In this document: positions 1 through 9,800 of the stretch, piece after piece | Numbering within the stretch: position 1 is the stretch's first letter | Layout of the letters: every line of letters begins with the position of its first letter | Assembly (NCBI RefSeq): GCF_900156345.1 | Contig: NZ_FTPP01000001.1 | Location: forward strand, 682,001 to 746,000 | From: Pontibacter indicus | Lineage (GTDB): Bacteria > Bacteroidota > Bacteroidia > Cytophagales > Hymenobacteraceae | Direction of reading: 5' to 3' | Length of the DNA stretch: 64,000 nt | Translations under genes and position numbers: made by a program | The notes under the pieces: generated by a model | Databases searched by the model: none | Told to the model about the DNA's origin: nothing | Seen by the model: the letters and a program-made list of their open reading frames with translations, nothing else

Positions 1-952
1 CAACATCACCCAGGAAAACCTGACCAACCAGCAGGGCGTGGTGAAAAACGAGGTGAAGGTGAACGTGCTCAACCAGCCTTATGGTGGCTTCCCTTGGCTC
101 GACATGCCGCAGTACGCGAATAAAAACTGGTACAACGCGCACAACTTCTATGGCGACCTCAAAGACCTGGATGCTGCCAACCTGCAGGACGTGCAGTCCT
201 TTTTTGACACTTTCTACTCGCCTAACAATGCCGTGCTGGTCGTAGTCGGCGACTTCGAGACAGGTGATGCAAAAAAATGGATACAGCAGTATTTTGGCAG
301 TATACCTACAGGCAAACTGCCGGCTCCTGTCGACCTGACCGAGCCGCGGCAGGAAAAAGAGCAGCGCTTCACCAAAGACGACAAATTGGCTAACCGTCCG
401 GCCTTGGCTTTTGCCTACCACATGCCGGAGCGCAACTCGCCGGAGTACTACGCCATGGGCCTGCTCGACCAGATCCTGCTGCAGGGCAACGACAGCCGTC
501 TTTACCAGGCACTGGTGCAGGAGCGGGGTTATACCGGTTCGGTGGATGGCGGCATCAATGCCTTTCTGGGCAATATGTTCAACTACAACGGTCCGATGCT
601 GTGGATGGGCAGCCTGATCTATGACCAGAACGTGAATGCGGACGAGATCGTGAAAGTACTGGATGCCGAGATCCAGAAACTGCAGCAGGAGGGGATTGAC
701 AAGCAACTGATTGATCTGGCGATCGTGAAAATGCGCTCCTCCCTTTACGATCAGGTAAGTGCCTCATCCGGTTTCGGGAAAGCAGATCTGCTAGCCACTT
801 TTGCCTTGTTCGACGACGATCCGGCTCGCATTAACCGGCTGGAGTCAGAGTTCCGTAAAGTGACGCCTGAGTTGCTCCGCAAAACGATTGAGGAGTACCT
901 GCGTCCTACTAACCGCACTGTTCTTGTTGTTAAACCACTCGCAAAAAGCTAA
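1..952 (+). CDS. M16B family zinc peptidase, C-terminal part (partial at the window edge)
   Basis: The open frame enters the window in the frame starting at base 2 and runs to a stop at 950-952, so the beginning lies outside. The visible 316 or so residues cover the end of the first M16 half and the whole second half: the region around FYSPNNAVLVVVGDF is the usual strand-turn-strand of the family, and a second domain follows. The HxxEH zinc motif expected in the active subunit would be upstream and cannot be seen. The second half has QERGYTGS where active-site partners carry an Arg/Tyr pair; here the Arg position is Val and the last Tyr is Gly. The next M16 gene starts 5 bp after the stop, so the two are co-transcribed and probably form a heterodimer in the cell envelope. 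The family call is secure; substrate unknown. Confidence 0.9.
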   Translation, partial: NITQENLTNQQGVVKNEVKVNVLNQPYGGFPWLDMPQYANKNWYNAHNFYGDLKDLDAANLQDVQSFFDTFYSPNNAVLVVVGDFETGDAKKWIQQYFGSIPTGKLPAPVDLTEPRQEKEQRFTKDDKLANRPALAFAYHMPERNSPEYYAMGLLDQILLQGNDSRLYQALVQERGYTGSVDGGINAFLGNMFNYNGPMLWMGSLIYDQNVNADEIVKVLDAEIQKLQQEGIDKQLIDLAIVKMRSSLYDQVSASSGFGKADLLATFALFDDDPARINRLESEFRKVTPELLRKTIEEYLRPTNRTVLVVKPLAKS

Positions 953-957
953 GCGCC

Positions 958-2358
958 ATGACTAGAAAGATATTTACAATCGCACTGTCCGCTGTCCTGA
1001 CCTTGTCGGCAGGTATGGCCATGGCCCAAAAGCAAAGCCCGCCCGAGGGAGGCCAGCCACGTGACTTTAAACTTCCCGCCAAGCAGGAGTTCGAACTTGA
1101 CAATGGACTTTCTGCCGTGATGGTGCCTTATGGCGACGTGCCCAAAGTAGAGGTAAGCATGGTGGTGCAGGTAGGCAACGTACACGAGACGGCCGAGCAA
1201 AATGGCCTGGCCGACATTGTGGGCAGCCTGATGCAGGAAGGCACTGCTACACGAAACGCCAAGCAGCTGGCCCAGGAGGTGGCTCGCCTGGGAGGCTCCT
1301 TGTACATAAGCGTTGGTCCTAACGAAACCTGGATTTCCGGCTCAGCACTGTCAGAGTTTGGTCCACAGTTGGTCGAGATCATGGCTGACCTGCTTAAAAA
1401 TCCGGCCTTTCCACAGTCGGAGATGGATCGGATCAAGAATGACTTCAAGCGCCAGAACAATCTGCTCCGGCAGCAGCCGGGTGCCATTGCGCAGTCAAAG
1501 TTCAGAGGGGCGCTATACCCGAATCACCCCTATGGCCGCGACTTTCCGACCGATAAAATGATCGATGGCTTTACCCGCGAGCAGGTGCAGCAGTTTTACG
1601 AGCAGCAGTTCGGAGCCGACCGCACCACGGTATACGTGGCCGGTAAGTTTGACCAGGTCGCCATGAAGGACGCCGTGAACAGTCAGTTAAGCGATTGGCG
1701 GAAAGGGGCAGCCCCGCAGATCATGGTGGCCAAACCCGTTACCAAAAGCGACATGATCGTTCTGGACAGGCCGGGGGCGCCGCAGTCTACCATCGTATTC
1801 GGTTTGCCGGTTGTCGATCCTTCCCATCCTGATTACATGGCGCTGCGTGTGACAAACTCGCTATTGGGAGGCTCTTTCGGCTCACGCATCACCCGCAACA
1901 TTCGCGAAGACAAAGGCTATACCTACTCGCCTTACAGCACCCTAGCCGCCCGTTACCGGGTAGGGGACTGGGCGCAGGTAGCCGATGTCACCACCGAGCA
2001 CACGGGCAACTCCCTTCGCGAGATCCTGAACGAGATCAACCGCATGGCTACTGAAGCCCCTGCACCTGAAGAGCTGGAAGGCATTAAAAATTATGAAGCC
2101 GGTCTGTTCGTTCTGCGTAACTCATCTCCATCGGGTATCATTTCGCAGCTCAATTTCCTGAAATTGCACGATCTGCCAGATTCGTTCCTGGAAAACCAAG
2201 TACAGAACATCCATGCCGTAACTCCACAGCAGGTACAGCAAACCACACAGAAGTACATGCAGCCTAAAAACATGACCCTCGTAGTAGTAGGTGATAAAAA
2301 AGTGATCGATCCGCAACTGAAGAAATTTCAGGCAGAATTGAAGAAGAACGCACTTTAA
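958..2358 (+). CDS. M16B family peptidase-like protein, non-zinc partner subunit
   Basis: A 466-residue protein with a signal peptide (about residues 1-23, ending AMAMAQ). It has two M16 halves. At residues 83-96, where catalytic members have HxxEH, it reads GLADIVGSLMQEGT: both histidines and the glutamate are missing. The second half keeps the Arg/Tyr substrate motif (NIREDKGYTYS). In bacterial M16B heterodimers one subunit carries the zinc motif and the other the Arg/Tyr pair, so this gene fits the partner role to the gene ending 5 bp upstream. Probably periplasmic oligopeptide or quality-control proteolysis; that role is inferred from the family. A strong terminator follows. Confidence 0.92.
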   Translation: MTRKIFTIALSAVLTLSAGMAMAQKQSPPEGGQPRDFKLPAKQEFELDNGLSAVMVPYGDVPKVEVSMVVQVGNVHETAEQNGLADIVGSLMQEGTATRNAKQLAQEVARLGGSLYISVGPNETWISGSALSEFGPQLVEIMADLLKNPAFPQSEMDRIKNDFKRQNNLLRQQPGAIAQSKFRGALYPNHPYGRDFPTDKMIDGFTREQVQQFYEQQFGADRTTVYVAGKFDQVAMKDAVNSQLSDWRKGAAPQIMVAKPVTKSDMIVLDRPGAPQSTIVFGLPVVDPSHPDYMALRVTNSLLGGSFGSRITRNIREDKGYTYSPYSTLAARYRVGDWAQVADVTTEHTGNSLREILNEINRMATEAPAPEELEGIKNYEAGLFVLRNSSPSGIISQLNFLKLHDLPDSFLENQVQNIHAVTPQQVQQTTQKYMQPKNMTLVVVGDKKVIDPQLKKFQAELKKNAL

Positions 2359-2373
2359 TAGGCAGTAAAGCAC

Positions 2374-2415
2374 AAAAAAAGGGAGCCCGGTCCATATCCG
2401 GGCTCCCTTTTTTTG
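2374..2415 (+). terminator. Rho-independent terminator of the M16 operon
   Basis: Perfect 10-bp stem (gggagcccgg / ccgggctccc) with a 7-base loop, flanked by a run of A on the left and TTTTTTT on the right. It lies 16 bp after the second M16 stop codon. Confidence 0.92.
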
Positions 2416-2435
2416 ATTAGGGTAGGTATAAAATA

Positions 2436-2527
2436 AGAACAGACCCCTTTGCAGGAGTCTGTTCTCTATTGAAAAGATTAGTCTGTAACAATTAACTTTT
2501 CAACTTTTAGCCATTCCTTTATACGGG
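2436..2527. repeat. 95-bp direct repeat, copy 1
   Basis: Nearly the same block recurs at 2853-2950. It contains a hairpin (agaacag...ctgttct) and a second inverted pair (ttgaaaag / cttttcaa) around a conserved 19-base spacer. On the minus strand the block holds the end of a short open frame reading APYKGMAKS then stop, preceded by KIIFKNFVTTLKL; no ATG, GTG or TTG start is seen for it. It may be the decayed 3' end of a small gene together with its terminator. Function unknown. Confidence 0.8.
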
Positions 2528-2852
2528 GCTAGTTTCAGGGTTGTTACAAAGTTTTTAAAAATAATTTTCCTTCTTAATTTCTGAGCCCCAGCTGGCGCCT
2601 CAACAAGTAGGCGATTTAACCTCGGTATGTCTCTGTTTCCAAATAATTAAGAGGGAGCTCACCTGCTCTCCAAATACTGTCCCAATGTGTAGACTTTGCC
2701 AGCAGGTATAGCTATTAAGTTGGACTGTGAGAGCGCAGGAAAATGAGCATGGGATTTAAACCAATGCTTGATCTGTACAAGAACTGGAATGATGAAAGGT
2801 AAACTGGCCCGTTTGAATTTTTCGCGCTATAGTATGGATAGGGCATAAAAAA

Positions 2853-2950
2853 AGAACAGCCCCTTCGAAAAGGAGCTGTTCTCTATTGAAAAGATTAGTC
2901 TGTAACAATTAACTTTTCAACTTTTAGCCGTTCTTTTATACGGCGGCATT
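2853..2950. repeat. 95-bp direct repeat, copy 2; its hairpin serves as a minus-strand terminator
   Basis: Second copy of the block at 2436-2527, about 417 bp away in the same orientation. The hairpin agaacagccccttt-type stem at 2853-2883 is followed on the minus strand by seven T, so it probably terminates the lipoprotein gene at 2991-3221. The minus strand again ends a short frame with PPYKRTAKS then stop. Between the copies (2528-2852) I see no gene. Confidence 0.8.
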
Positions 2951-2990
2951 TCGGGTGGGGTTGCATTCAACCAAAAAATATTTTTTTATT

Positions 2991-3221
2991 TTAGTTATTG
3001 TCCCGGTCGTTATCCCGATCAACATCTACTTTTTTGGTGTTTTTCGTGGTGTCGTAATCTACAACTGTTTCTGTTACTTCATATTCAGTCGCAACTGAGT
3101 CCCGATCTACCACTCGCTCTGTATCACTTTCTGTTGTTCCGGTTCTATTGGTGTTATCGCAGGCAACTAAAGCCATTGTACCAAACAGCACACCGAAGCC
3201 TGCATATAATATCTTTTTCAT
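2991..3221 (-). CDS. small lipoprotein, charged and unstructured
   Basis: A 76-residue product with a lipoprotein signal peptide and lipobox LVAC (Cys21). The mature part is very rich in Asp, Thr and Arg (ending DVDRDNDRDNN) with no recognised domain, and looks disordered. The AT-rich leader of about 200 bp to hrpB's stop on the right would hold its promoter. It is followed by the duplicated 95-bp block, whose hairpin terminates it. Small acidic lipoproteins of this kind are common in Bacteroidota; no function can be assigned. Confidence 0.75.
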   Translation of the reverse strand: MKKILYAGFGVLFGTMALVACDNTNRTGTTESDTERVVDRDSVATEYEVTETVVDYDTTKNTKKVDVDRDNDRDNN

Positions 3222-3418
3222 GGTTTTATAGTTTAAACTTGATCACAATACGATATTAGCCTATAAATAAAGCAGGTATAATATCGATTAATTGTACGAT
3301 GTGATAGTTGTAAAAGGTTGTTTATCAGTATGATTTAGTTTGTATATTCTTTGTATAGTTCTATTTAAAGTCGAACTCAGAATGTTTCTGCTGATTTAAA
3401 TAGTCCGTTTTGTACTGA

Positions 3419-5962
3419 TTAATTACTTTTCCTTTTTATGCTGCGGGTAGGTATAGCCGTGAGCGGATCCTCCGGCCAGTGGTGTTTGGGGTAGCGTCCG
3501 CGCAGGTCTTTACGCACGTCAAAGTAGCCGGTGTTCCAGAAGCTTCGCAGGTCGCGGGTAACCTGTACGGGGCGGGAAGCAGGAGAGAGTAAGTGCATTA
3601 ACAGTGGCACCTTGCCCGCTGCAATCCGGGGGGTGTCGAGCATACCGAACACTTCCTGTAATCGGACAGCCAACACAGGGGTCGAAGGATCAGTATAGTC
3701 CAAGGCAATACGGGAGCCGCTGGGAACCTGCAGGTGCGAGGGAGCCAGTTTGTCCAGTTCCTGTTGCTGTTCCCAAGTCAGCATAGACAAGAGGATATTC
3801 TGAAAATCGAGCCGGTTGACCTGCTCCAAGCTGCGCAGGCCGGCCAGGTGCGGCAAAAGCCAATTCTCCCTAGTCTCTTCCAATGCCTCGTCTGATACAT
3901 CCGGCCAGGCGTCGGGTGCAAGCTGACGTAAGAAATTTATTCGTTGGCGTGTCCGGATAGCTTCCTCTGACCAGGGTAATCGTGCTATACCTTTCTCCTG
4001 CAATGCTTGCAGGAGCGCTGATGCCATTTGCTCCGGATCGGGCTGCGCAAGTTGTTTTTCCTCCAGCACCAAGGCACCTAGCTTGACAATGCGTCGCGCC
4101 TGCACCCGACCGCTGGCATTGTCCCAGCGCACCTCTTCGGATTGCGCAAGCTGGGCTGCGAAGTGTTCCTGCACTTCCCCTTTGCTTAGAGGCGCAGCCA
4201 GCAAAATGCGTGGATGCTGCCCTGCATCAAGGTGGGCAATGCCGTAGTAGGCAGCCTCGGAAAATATCTCCGTAGGGAGTGAGGCACGCTGGCCTGTGAT
4301 CAGCCGTACCTTACCCGCGCTCTCGCGCTGAGCCAGCCGGTCAGGATAGGCGAGGGCTGTCAGAAGGCCGGCCGCATGCGCGTCGATGGTTCCCTTGGGG
4401 GCACGGAGGCGCTGCCGCAGGTGCTGGGCCTGTTCCTGTACCCGCCTGATAGCATTCTCGTCGCGCACGAAGCCAGGTATAGGCGGGCGCTTACCGGCCA
4501 GGAGTTCCAGCCGTAGGGTTAGGTCGGGCAGGGGAGTGTTGAAGGTTTGTTGTGCTCTGATGATGTCACGTTCTGCAAGCAGGGCGGCCAGGGTGCAAGC
4601 TGTTTCAGACAAACCTAGTTCGTGCCCACGGATCACCAGATGTCCGAGACGGGGAGTGAGGCCCATGGAGGCAATGGCCTTTCCGTGGGCGGTGGCCTGC
4701 CCCATATGATCGATCGCCTCCAGGCGCACCAGCAAATCACGGGCAAGTGAGAGTGCTGCTGGGGGCGGGGCATCCAGCCATTGCAAGGCACTGACGTCTT
4801 TTATACCCCACAAGGCCAGTTCCAGCGCCAGCCCCGACAGGTCAGCCTCGCTTATTTCAGGGTCCTGTCGCTCGGGCAGCTGCAACTGATCGGCCGTGGA
4901 CCAGAGCCGGTAGCATACGCCGGGGCCTAATCGACCGGCGCGACCACGTCGCTGGTCGGCTGCAGCTTTGGATACAGGAGTGGTGACCAGTGTTGTGAGT
5001 CCGGTACGGGGCAGGAAGCGCGGGGTGCGCGCAAAGCCGCCGTCCACTACAATCTTCACGCCTTCTATGGTCAAGCTGGTTTCGGCAATGCTGGTGGCCA
5101 GCACTATTTTCCGTCGACCGGCTGGAGAAGGTTGGATAGCAGCCATCTGACGGCTTAGTGCCAAGTCACCGTGCAGCAAGTGTAGTTCTACATCGGCCGG
5201 CAGGCTGCTCTCCAGTTGATCTGCCACCCGTCGCATCTCGCCCATACCTGGCAGAAAGACGAGGATGTCTCCGTCAGGCACTTCGCGCAAGGCTTTCATG
5301 ATTGCTCTGGGTACCAACTCCTGCAGGCGTTCAGCAGGTCGAGAACCGGCTGCCGCCACTTCGGCAGGGGAGAGGTAATGCGTTTCGACAGGGTAAAGGC
5401 GGCCGTCGCTTCGGATTACGGGTGCCTGGAGCCACTTGCCTATACCTGTTGCGTCGAGCGTGGCGCTCATGATGACGATGCGCAGGTCAGGACGAAGGAC
5501 AGCTTGCGCATCCAGTGCGAGTGCCAGGCCCAAATCAGCCTGTAGACTGCGTTCGTGAAACTCGTCGAATAGGATAGCGGCTACACCTTCCAGAGCGGTG
5601 TCTTCCTGCAACATGCGCGTCAGAATGCCTTCGGTTACCACTTCCACGCGGGTACGGGAAGAGACAACGTGTTCCATGCGTACCCAATAACCGACGGTCT
5701 GGCCCAGGGTTTCCTGCATCAGATCGGCCATGCGCTGCGCGGCGGCACGGGTTGCCAGTCGGCGTGGTTCCAGCACCAGCACCTTGCCGCCCTGCAACCA
5801 GTCGGCATCTAACAGAGCTAGTGGCACAAGCGTAGTCTTACCAGCTCCGGGAGGGGCCTCCAGCACAGCGCGGTTCGAAGTGGCAAGTGCTTGCAGCAGG
5901 CTGGGGAGCGCTTCCTTTACGGGGAGCTCCGGCAGTTTAGGTATAGAAAGGGCGTACGACAT
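3419..5962 (-). CDS. hrpB: ATP-dependent helicase HrpB
   Basis: An 847-residue DEAH-family helicase. In order: Walker A PPGAGKTT (about residues 37-44), motif II DEFHER (the HrpB-type variant of DEAH), SAT motif SATLDA, the C-terminal helicase domain with QRRGRAGR, then the HA2-like and HrpB C-terminal domains; length matches the family. I took the ATG at 5962 (MSYALSIPKL) because the longer frame to 6052 would run into the upstream ankyrin gene and has no family similarity at its start. RNA or nucleic-acid remodelling in the cytoplasm; precise role in Bacteroidota is not known. The AGGTATAG motif occurs four times within this gene. Confidence 0.93.
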   Translation of the reverse strand: MSYALSIPKLPELPVKEALPSLLQALATSNRAVLEAPPGAGKTTLVPLALLDADWLQGGKVLVLEPRRLATRAAAQRMADLMQETLGQTVGYWVRMEHVVSSRTRVEVVTEGILTRMLQEDTALEGVAAILFDEFHERSLQADLGLALALDAQAVLRPDLRIVIMSATLDATGIGKWLQAPVIRSDGRLYPVETHYLSPAEVAAAGSRPAERLQELVPRAIMKALREVPDGDILVFLPGMGEMRRVADQLESSLPADVELHLLHGDLALSRQMAAIQPSPAGRRKIVLATSIAETSLTIEGVKIVVDGGFARTPRFLPRTGLTTLVTTPVSKAAADQRRGRAGRLGPGVCYRLWSTADQLQLPERQDPEISEADLSGLALELALWGIKDVSALQWLDAPPPAALSLARDLLVRLEAIDHMGQATAHGKAIASMGLTPRLGHLVIRGHELGLSETACTLAALLAERDIIRAQQTFNTPLPDLTLRLELLAGKRPPIPGFVRDENAIRRVQEQAQHLRQRLRAPKGTIDAHAAGLLTALAYPDRLAQRESAGKVRLITGQRASLPTEIFSEAAYYGIAHLDAGQHPRILLAAPLSKGEVQEHFAAQLAQSEEVRWDNASGRVQARRIVKLGALVLEEKQLAQPDPEQMASALLQALQEKGIARLPWSEEAIRTRQRINFLRQLAPDAWPDVSDEALEETRENWLLPHLAGLRSLEQVNRLDFQNILLSMLTWEQQQELDKLAPSHLQVPSGSRIALDYTDPSTPVLAVRLQEVFGMLDTPRIAAGKVPLLMHLLSPASRPVQVTRDLRSFWNTGYFDVRKDLRGRYPKHHWPEDPLTAIPTRSIKRKSN

Positions 5963-5996
5963 GTCGCCGCAATTTCCGAAAAATAAGTTAAACTTA

Positions 5997-6500
5997 TCAG
6001 GTGGTGCTTTCTGGGGAGGCTTCGAAAAGTTCCAGGGCTTCTTCGTTGCCAACCTGTGCGGCCATTTGCTGGGCGGTCAGGCCACGAACGTCGCGTAGCT
6101 CGCGGTTGGCGCCCTGCTCCAGCATAAACTTCACCATGTTGGTGCGGCCGTACATAGTGGCAAACATCAGCGCGGTGCCGCCGCTGCCGTTCTGCAGGTC
6201 AAGGTCTGCGCCGTATTCCAGCAGGAGCTCGGCTATACCTTCATAGCCGTTAAAACATTGCCCCATCAGGGCGGTGTTACCGGCCAGGTCCTGCGCATTG
6301 ACATTAGCCCCCGCCTCCAGCAACATACGCGCTGCCTCGGGCTGGTTGTTGTAAGTCGCGATGATCAGAGGGGTGAAGCCACGGGGGCCTGGCTCGTTCA
6401 CGTCAACACCTTCGTCAATCAGTTGCTTCAGCAGGGTGAGGTCGCCGCGCCGGGCAGCATCGAAGAGAATGTCAACAGGTCTAGTGGATTGGAAGGTCAT
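5997..6500 (-). CDS. ankyrin-repeat protein
   Basis: A 167-residue protein made almost only of ankyrin repeats: about four units of the type GFTPLIIATYNNQPEAARMLL, NTALMGQCFNGYEGIAELLL and GTALMFATMYGRTNMVKFML. There is no signal peptide, so it is probably a cytoplasmic protein-binding scaffold. It lies 34 bp upstream of hrpB on the same strand and may be co-transcribed with it. Partner unknown. Confidence 0.88.
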   Translation of the reverse strand: MTFQSTRPVDILFDAARRGDLTLLKQLIDEGVDVNEPGPRGFTPLIIATYNNQPEAARMLLEAGANVNAQDLAGNTALMGQCFNGYEGIAELLLEYGADLDLQNGSGGTALMFATMYGRTNMVKFMLEQGANRELRDVRGLTAQQMAAQVGNEEALELFEASPESTT

Positions 6501-6548
6501 AGGTATAAGGGCTTTTGATGTTGCCCTTACCTACGATGAAAACATGAT

Positions 6549-6845
6549 TTAGTCACTCACCATGTCAAAAAAACGTATTTTCAGGCTGCCAGGCACTAGT
6601 TTTAAACCTTTCGGTATACCTTCGTGCGAGGCCTTCATGTGCTCCTTATACCATTCTTTGTAACTGGTTTCGTCGGTCCAGGTGGTCATCACCCAAAACT
6701 CATTTCCGTTTTCCTGTGGGGTAAAAACTTTCATGCCCAGAAATCCCTTCTCATGGTCGACCAGGTGTGGTCGTCTCACAAAGGCTTCCTTCACATCAGC
6801 TGCCATTCCGTTGGCAACCTCAAACTGGCTCATGGCTATGTACAT
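6549..6845 (-). CDS. antibiotic-biosynthesis-monooxygenase fold protein, IsdG/HmoA-like
   Basis: A 98-residue ABM-fold protein. The core GFLGMKVFTPQ, then FWVMTTWTDETSYKEWYK and MKASHEG, resembles IsdG/MhuD/HmoA heme-degrading enzymes: the Trp of the VMTTW strand and the His of ASHEG align with the catalytic Trp and heme-ligating His. The catalytic Asn near the N-terminus appears to be Ser or Gln (AMSQFEV), so heme degradation is not certain. It starts 4 bp after the CheB/CheR-kinase gene, which in turn follows a phytochrome; a bilin-supplying role is therefore an attractive inference. Other ABM proteins act on polyketides or have no known substrate. Confidence 0.82.
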   Translation of the reverse strand: MYIAMSQFEVANGMAADVKEAFVRRPHLVDHEKGFLGMKVFTPQENGNEFWVMTTWTDETSYKEWYKEHMKASHEGIPKGLKLVPGSLKIRFFDMVSD

Positions 6846-6849
6846 ATTT

Positions 6850-9800
6850 TTATTTTAAAATGGTGGTGGAACCTACTTCCTGTTGCTGAAACGTTAGCGT
6901 AAAAGTGGTTCCCTTGTCTGCCTCACTCTTCACGTGCACATGTCCGCCCGAGTTGTCCATGATGCGCTTCACAATGTAAAGCCCCATGCCGGTGCCGTCT
7001 ACGTGGGAGTGGAAACGCTTGAAGAGCGTAAACATCTTGCCCTGGTTTTCTCTGTTGATGCCGAGCCCGTTGTCTTCAATACTCAGCACCAGTTTTTTCC
7101 CTTTGTGACCGCTTTTGATCCGGATGTGCGGTCTGCGCTCCGGCGAGCTATACTTGAGCGCGTTGCTCATCAGGTTATACAGAATGCTGTGCAGGTTCTT
7201 TCTGGAAAAGCTGATGTTAGGTGCCTCCGTAAAGTCTGTCTCAATGATCGCCTGTTTACGCTCCGCCTCTTCCCTCAACCCTTCATACACAGTCTTGTAA
7301 ACTGCTTCGATCTCCAGCGGTTCCGACTCACCATCTACATCGCGCTGTACCTTGGCAATGTCGGTCAGGTCGCGGATCACATTTTTGAAGCGGCTGATGG
7401 AATCTTTGATCATGACGAAGAGCGGGTCTGTCGGCTCGCCTGGTAGCGGCTCCGCTTCCCGTATTTGTTCTTCGAGTACCAGCATCAGACCCTCTATGTT
7501 GGCGATCGGTGACTTGAGGTCGTGCGAGGCCGTGTACACGAAAGTGTCCAGGTCGTCGATTACGCGCATCAGGTGGTTGTTGGTGTGTTGCAGTTCCTCC
7601 TGCGCCAGCTTCAGGTCCGAAAGATCTATAAACGAGCCGATCATGCGGTACGGCATCTGGTACTCGTTATACAGAATGTAGGCCCTGTTCGAGACGTGGG
7701 TATACGTGCCTTCTTTGTGCTGGATGCGATATTCGGCATTCCACTGCTTTTTGCCGTTGTTGATGGCATTGTTCACGCTGCGCTCCACTTCCTTCCGGTC
7801 GTCAGGGTGCAGTTTCGAGAACCAGCCTTCCAGGCCACCAGCCATTTCATCTTCGTCGTAGCCCAGCATTTTAAAGAGCCCGTCACTCCACCAGATTTTG
7901 TTGGCTGCCAGATCCCAGTCCCACACCACGTCGTTGGTGGCCATGGCTACCAGCCTGAACCGTTCCTCGCTCTCTGCCAGTTCGCGGGTACGCTCCTGCA
8001 CCAGGCGCTCCAGTTGGTTGTTGAGGATCGTCAGGTTTTCCTCTGCCTTCTTAAGCTCTTCGTAAGCTTCCAGCGTTTGTTCCTCGCTGTCTTTTTTATC
8101 ATTGATGTTGGCCATGGTCACGGCAATGCCAACACCCATTTTCACGGCGGCAATTTCGTACCAGGCTTTTTGATCGTTCATTGTCAGTAACTGCTCAATG
8201 TGCAGGGGCTTGCCAGTCTCGACCACCTGGCAGAATTTCTGGAGCAGGCCGCTTTCGCGTAGGTGCGGTATCGTTGCTGACACACTTCCCTGCATCAGGT
8301 TGGCACTCGACTGGCCGAGCATTTCCTCTGCTTTCTTGTTGAGCAGGGTCCAGGTCAGGTCCTTGATCTGGCCCTTGCTGTCGCGGTCAGGCTGCATGGC
8401 CATGATGCTGTTAAGCGAGCTGTCGAGCACGCCCTGCACTACGCTGGTCAGTGTTTTGAGGGTGGTCACATCCACAAAACTGACCACGACACCGTCTTTG
8501 TTGCCGTCACGTTTCAGGTAAGGTATAATGCGCATCAGGAAATAGCGGCCACTTTCAGTCTCTACTTCATGCTCTATTTCCTGTGAGGTATTGTTCACCT
8601 GGCGAATATCATCAAACAGGCGGGCATACTTCAGGTTGTGCGACAGGTGGTGAACGGGTCGCCCGATGTCGCCTCCAATGATGTTGACGATCTGCTCAAC
8701 GGACGGCGTATACTTGCGCACTTCAAGGTTGTGGTCTACAAAAAGCTGACCCACATTGGAGCTGCGGAAGTAGTTGTCCAGGTCTTCGTTAAGTTCCTGT
8801 AGTTCCTTTATTTTCAGTTGGTGCTCAGAGTTAACCGTATGCAGCTCTTCGTTTAGCGACTGCATTTCTTCGTTGGAGCTCTGCAGCTCCTCGTTACTCG
8901 ACATCAGTTCTTCGTTGCTTGACTGCAGCTCTTCGTTTGTAGTGCTGAGGTCCTGCACGGTCATCTGCAGGCTTTCACGGGTTTCGCGCAGTTCTGTTTC
9001 TAGCGCAGTCAGCTGCTGGTAGTAGTCCGAGTCCGAGAGGTGGGGCACCTCGCTTAGTTTAGGCTGCGGACTTACTTCGCCCATTTCCTGCAACAATACC
9101 AGGATGAGGGGCGGTTGGCCTTTTTCGAGCGTAACCGGGCGCACAGAGGTATGGATAAGGCGCTCTGTTTTTCCAAATTTCACGGCTACCTGCCTGCCCA
9201 CCACACTGTGTTTCGTCTTAAGGGCCTTGCGGATGCTTACACTCAGCACAACGGCGAGCTCCTCCGGCACCATTTTAATCAGGTTGAAGTGCAGGCGTTT
9301 GTCCGGAAACTTGAGGAAACGGTTGATGTCGCCGATGCCGTGCAGCAGTTGGTAGTTGGAGTCAACGTAAAGGGCGGTGACTCTAAAGTCCTCTGCCAGG
9401 GCATCCATAAATGCCTCGTTGTAGCGGTTGAGCTGCGTGGTCTTAAACTGACTGGCCTGGCTTTGCTGCATGCTGGTATTCTGGTAATCTGTTACGCCAT
9501 AGCTGCGCTGCAGGCTGCTGCGGTCTTTTACTTTTCGGAATAGCTTCCATTTGCGGTCTTCTTCCTCAAAGTATTCCTGCATGTCGCCAATGTGCTCGCT
9601 GGGGCCCAGAAGCAGGTAGCCGCCCATATTAAGGGCATACGGGAACAGGGAAAGTACTTTATGCTGCAAGCTAGGGTTGAGGTAGATGAGCATGTTCCGG
9701 CAGGAGATCAGGTCGATCTTGCTGAAAGGCGGGTCCTTCTGCAGGTCGTGCTGCGCAAAGATCACCATCTTGCGTATCTCATCGCTCACAATGTATTTGT

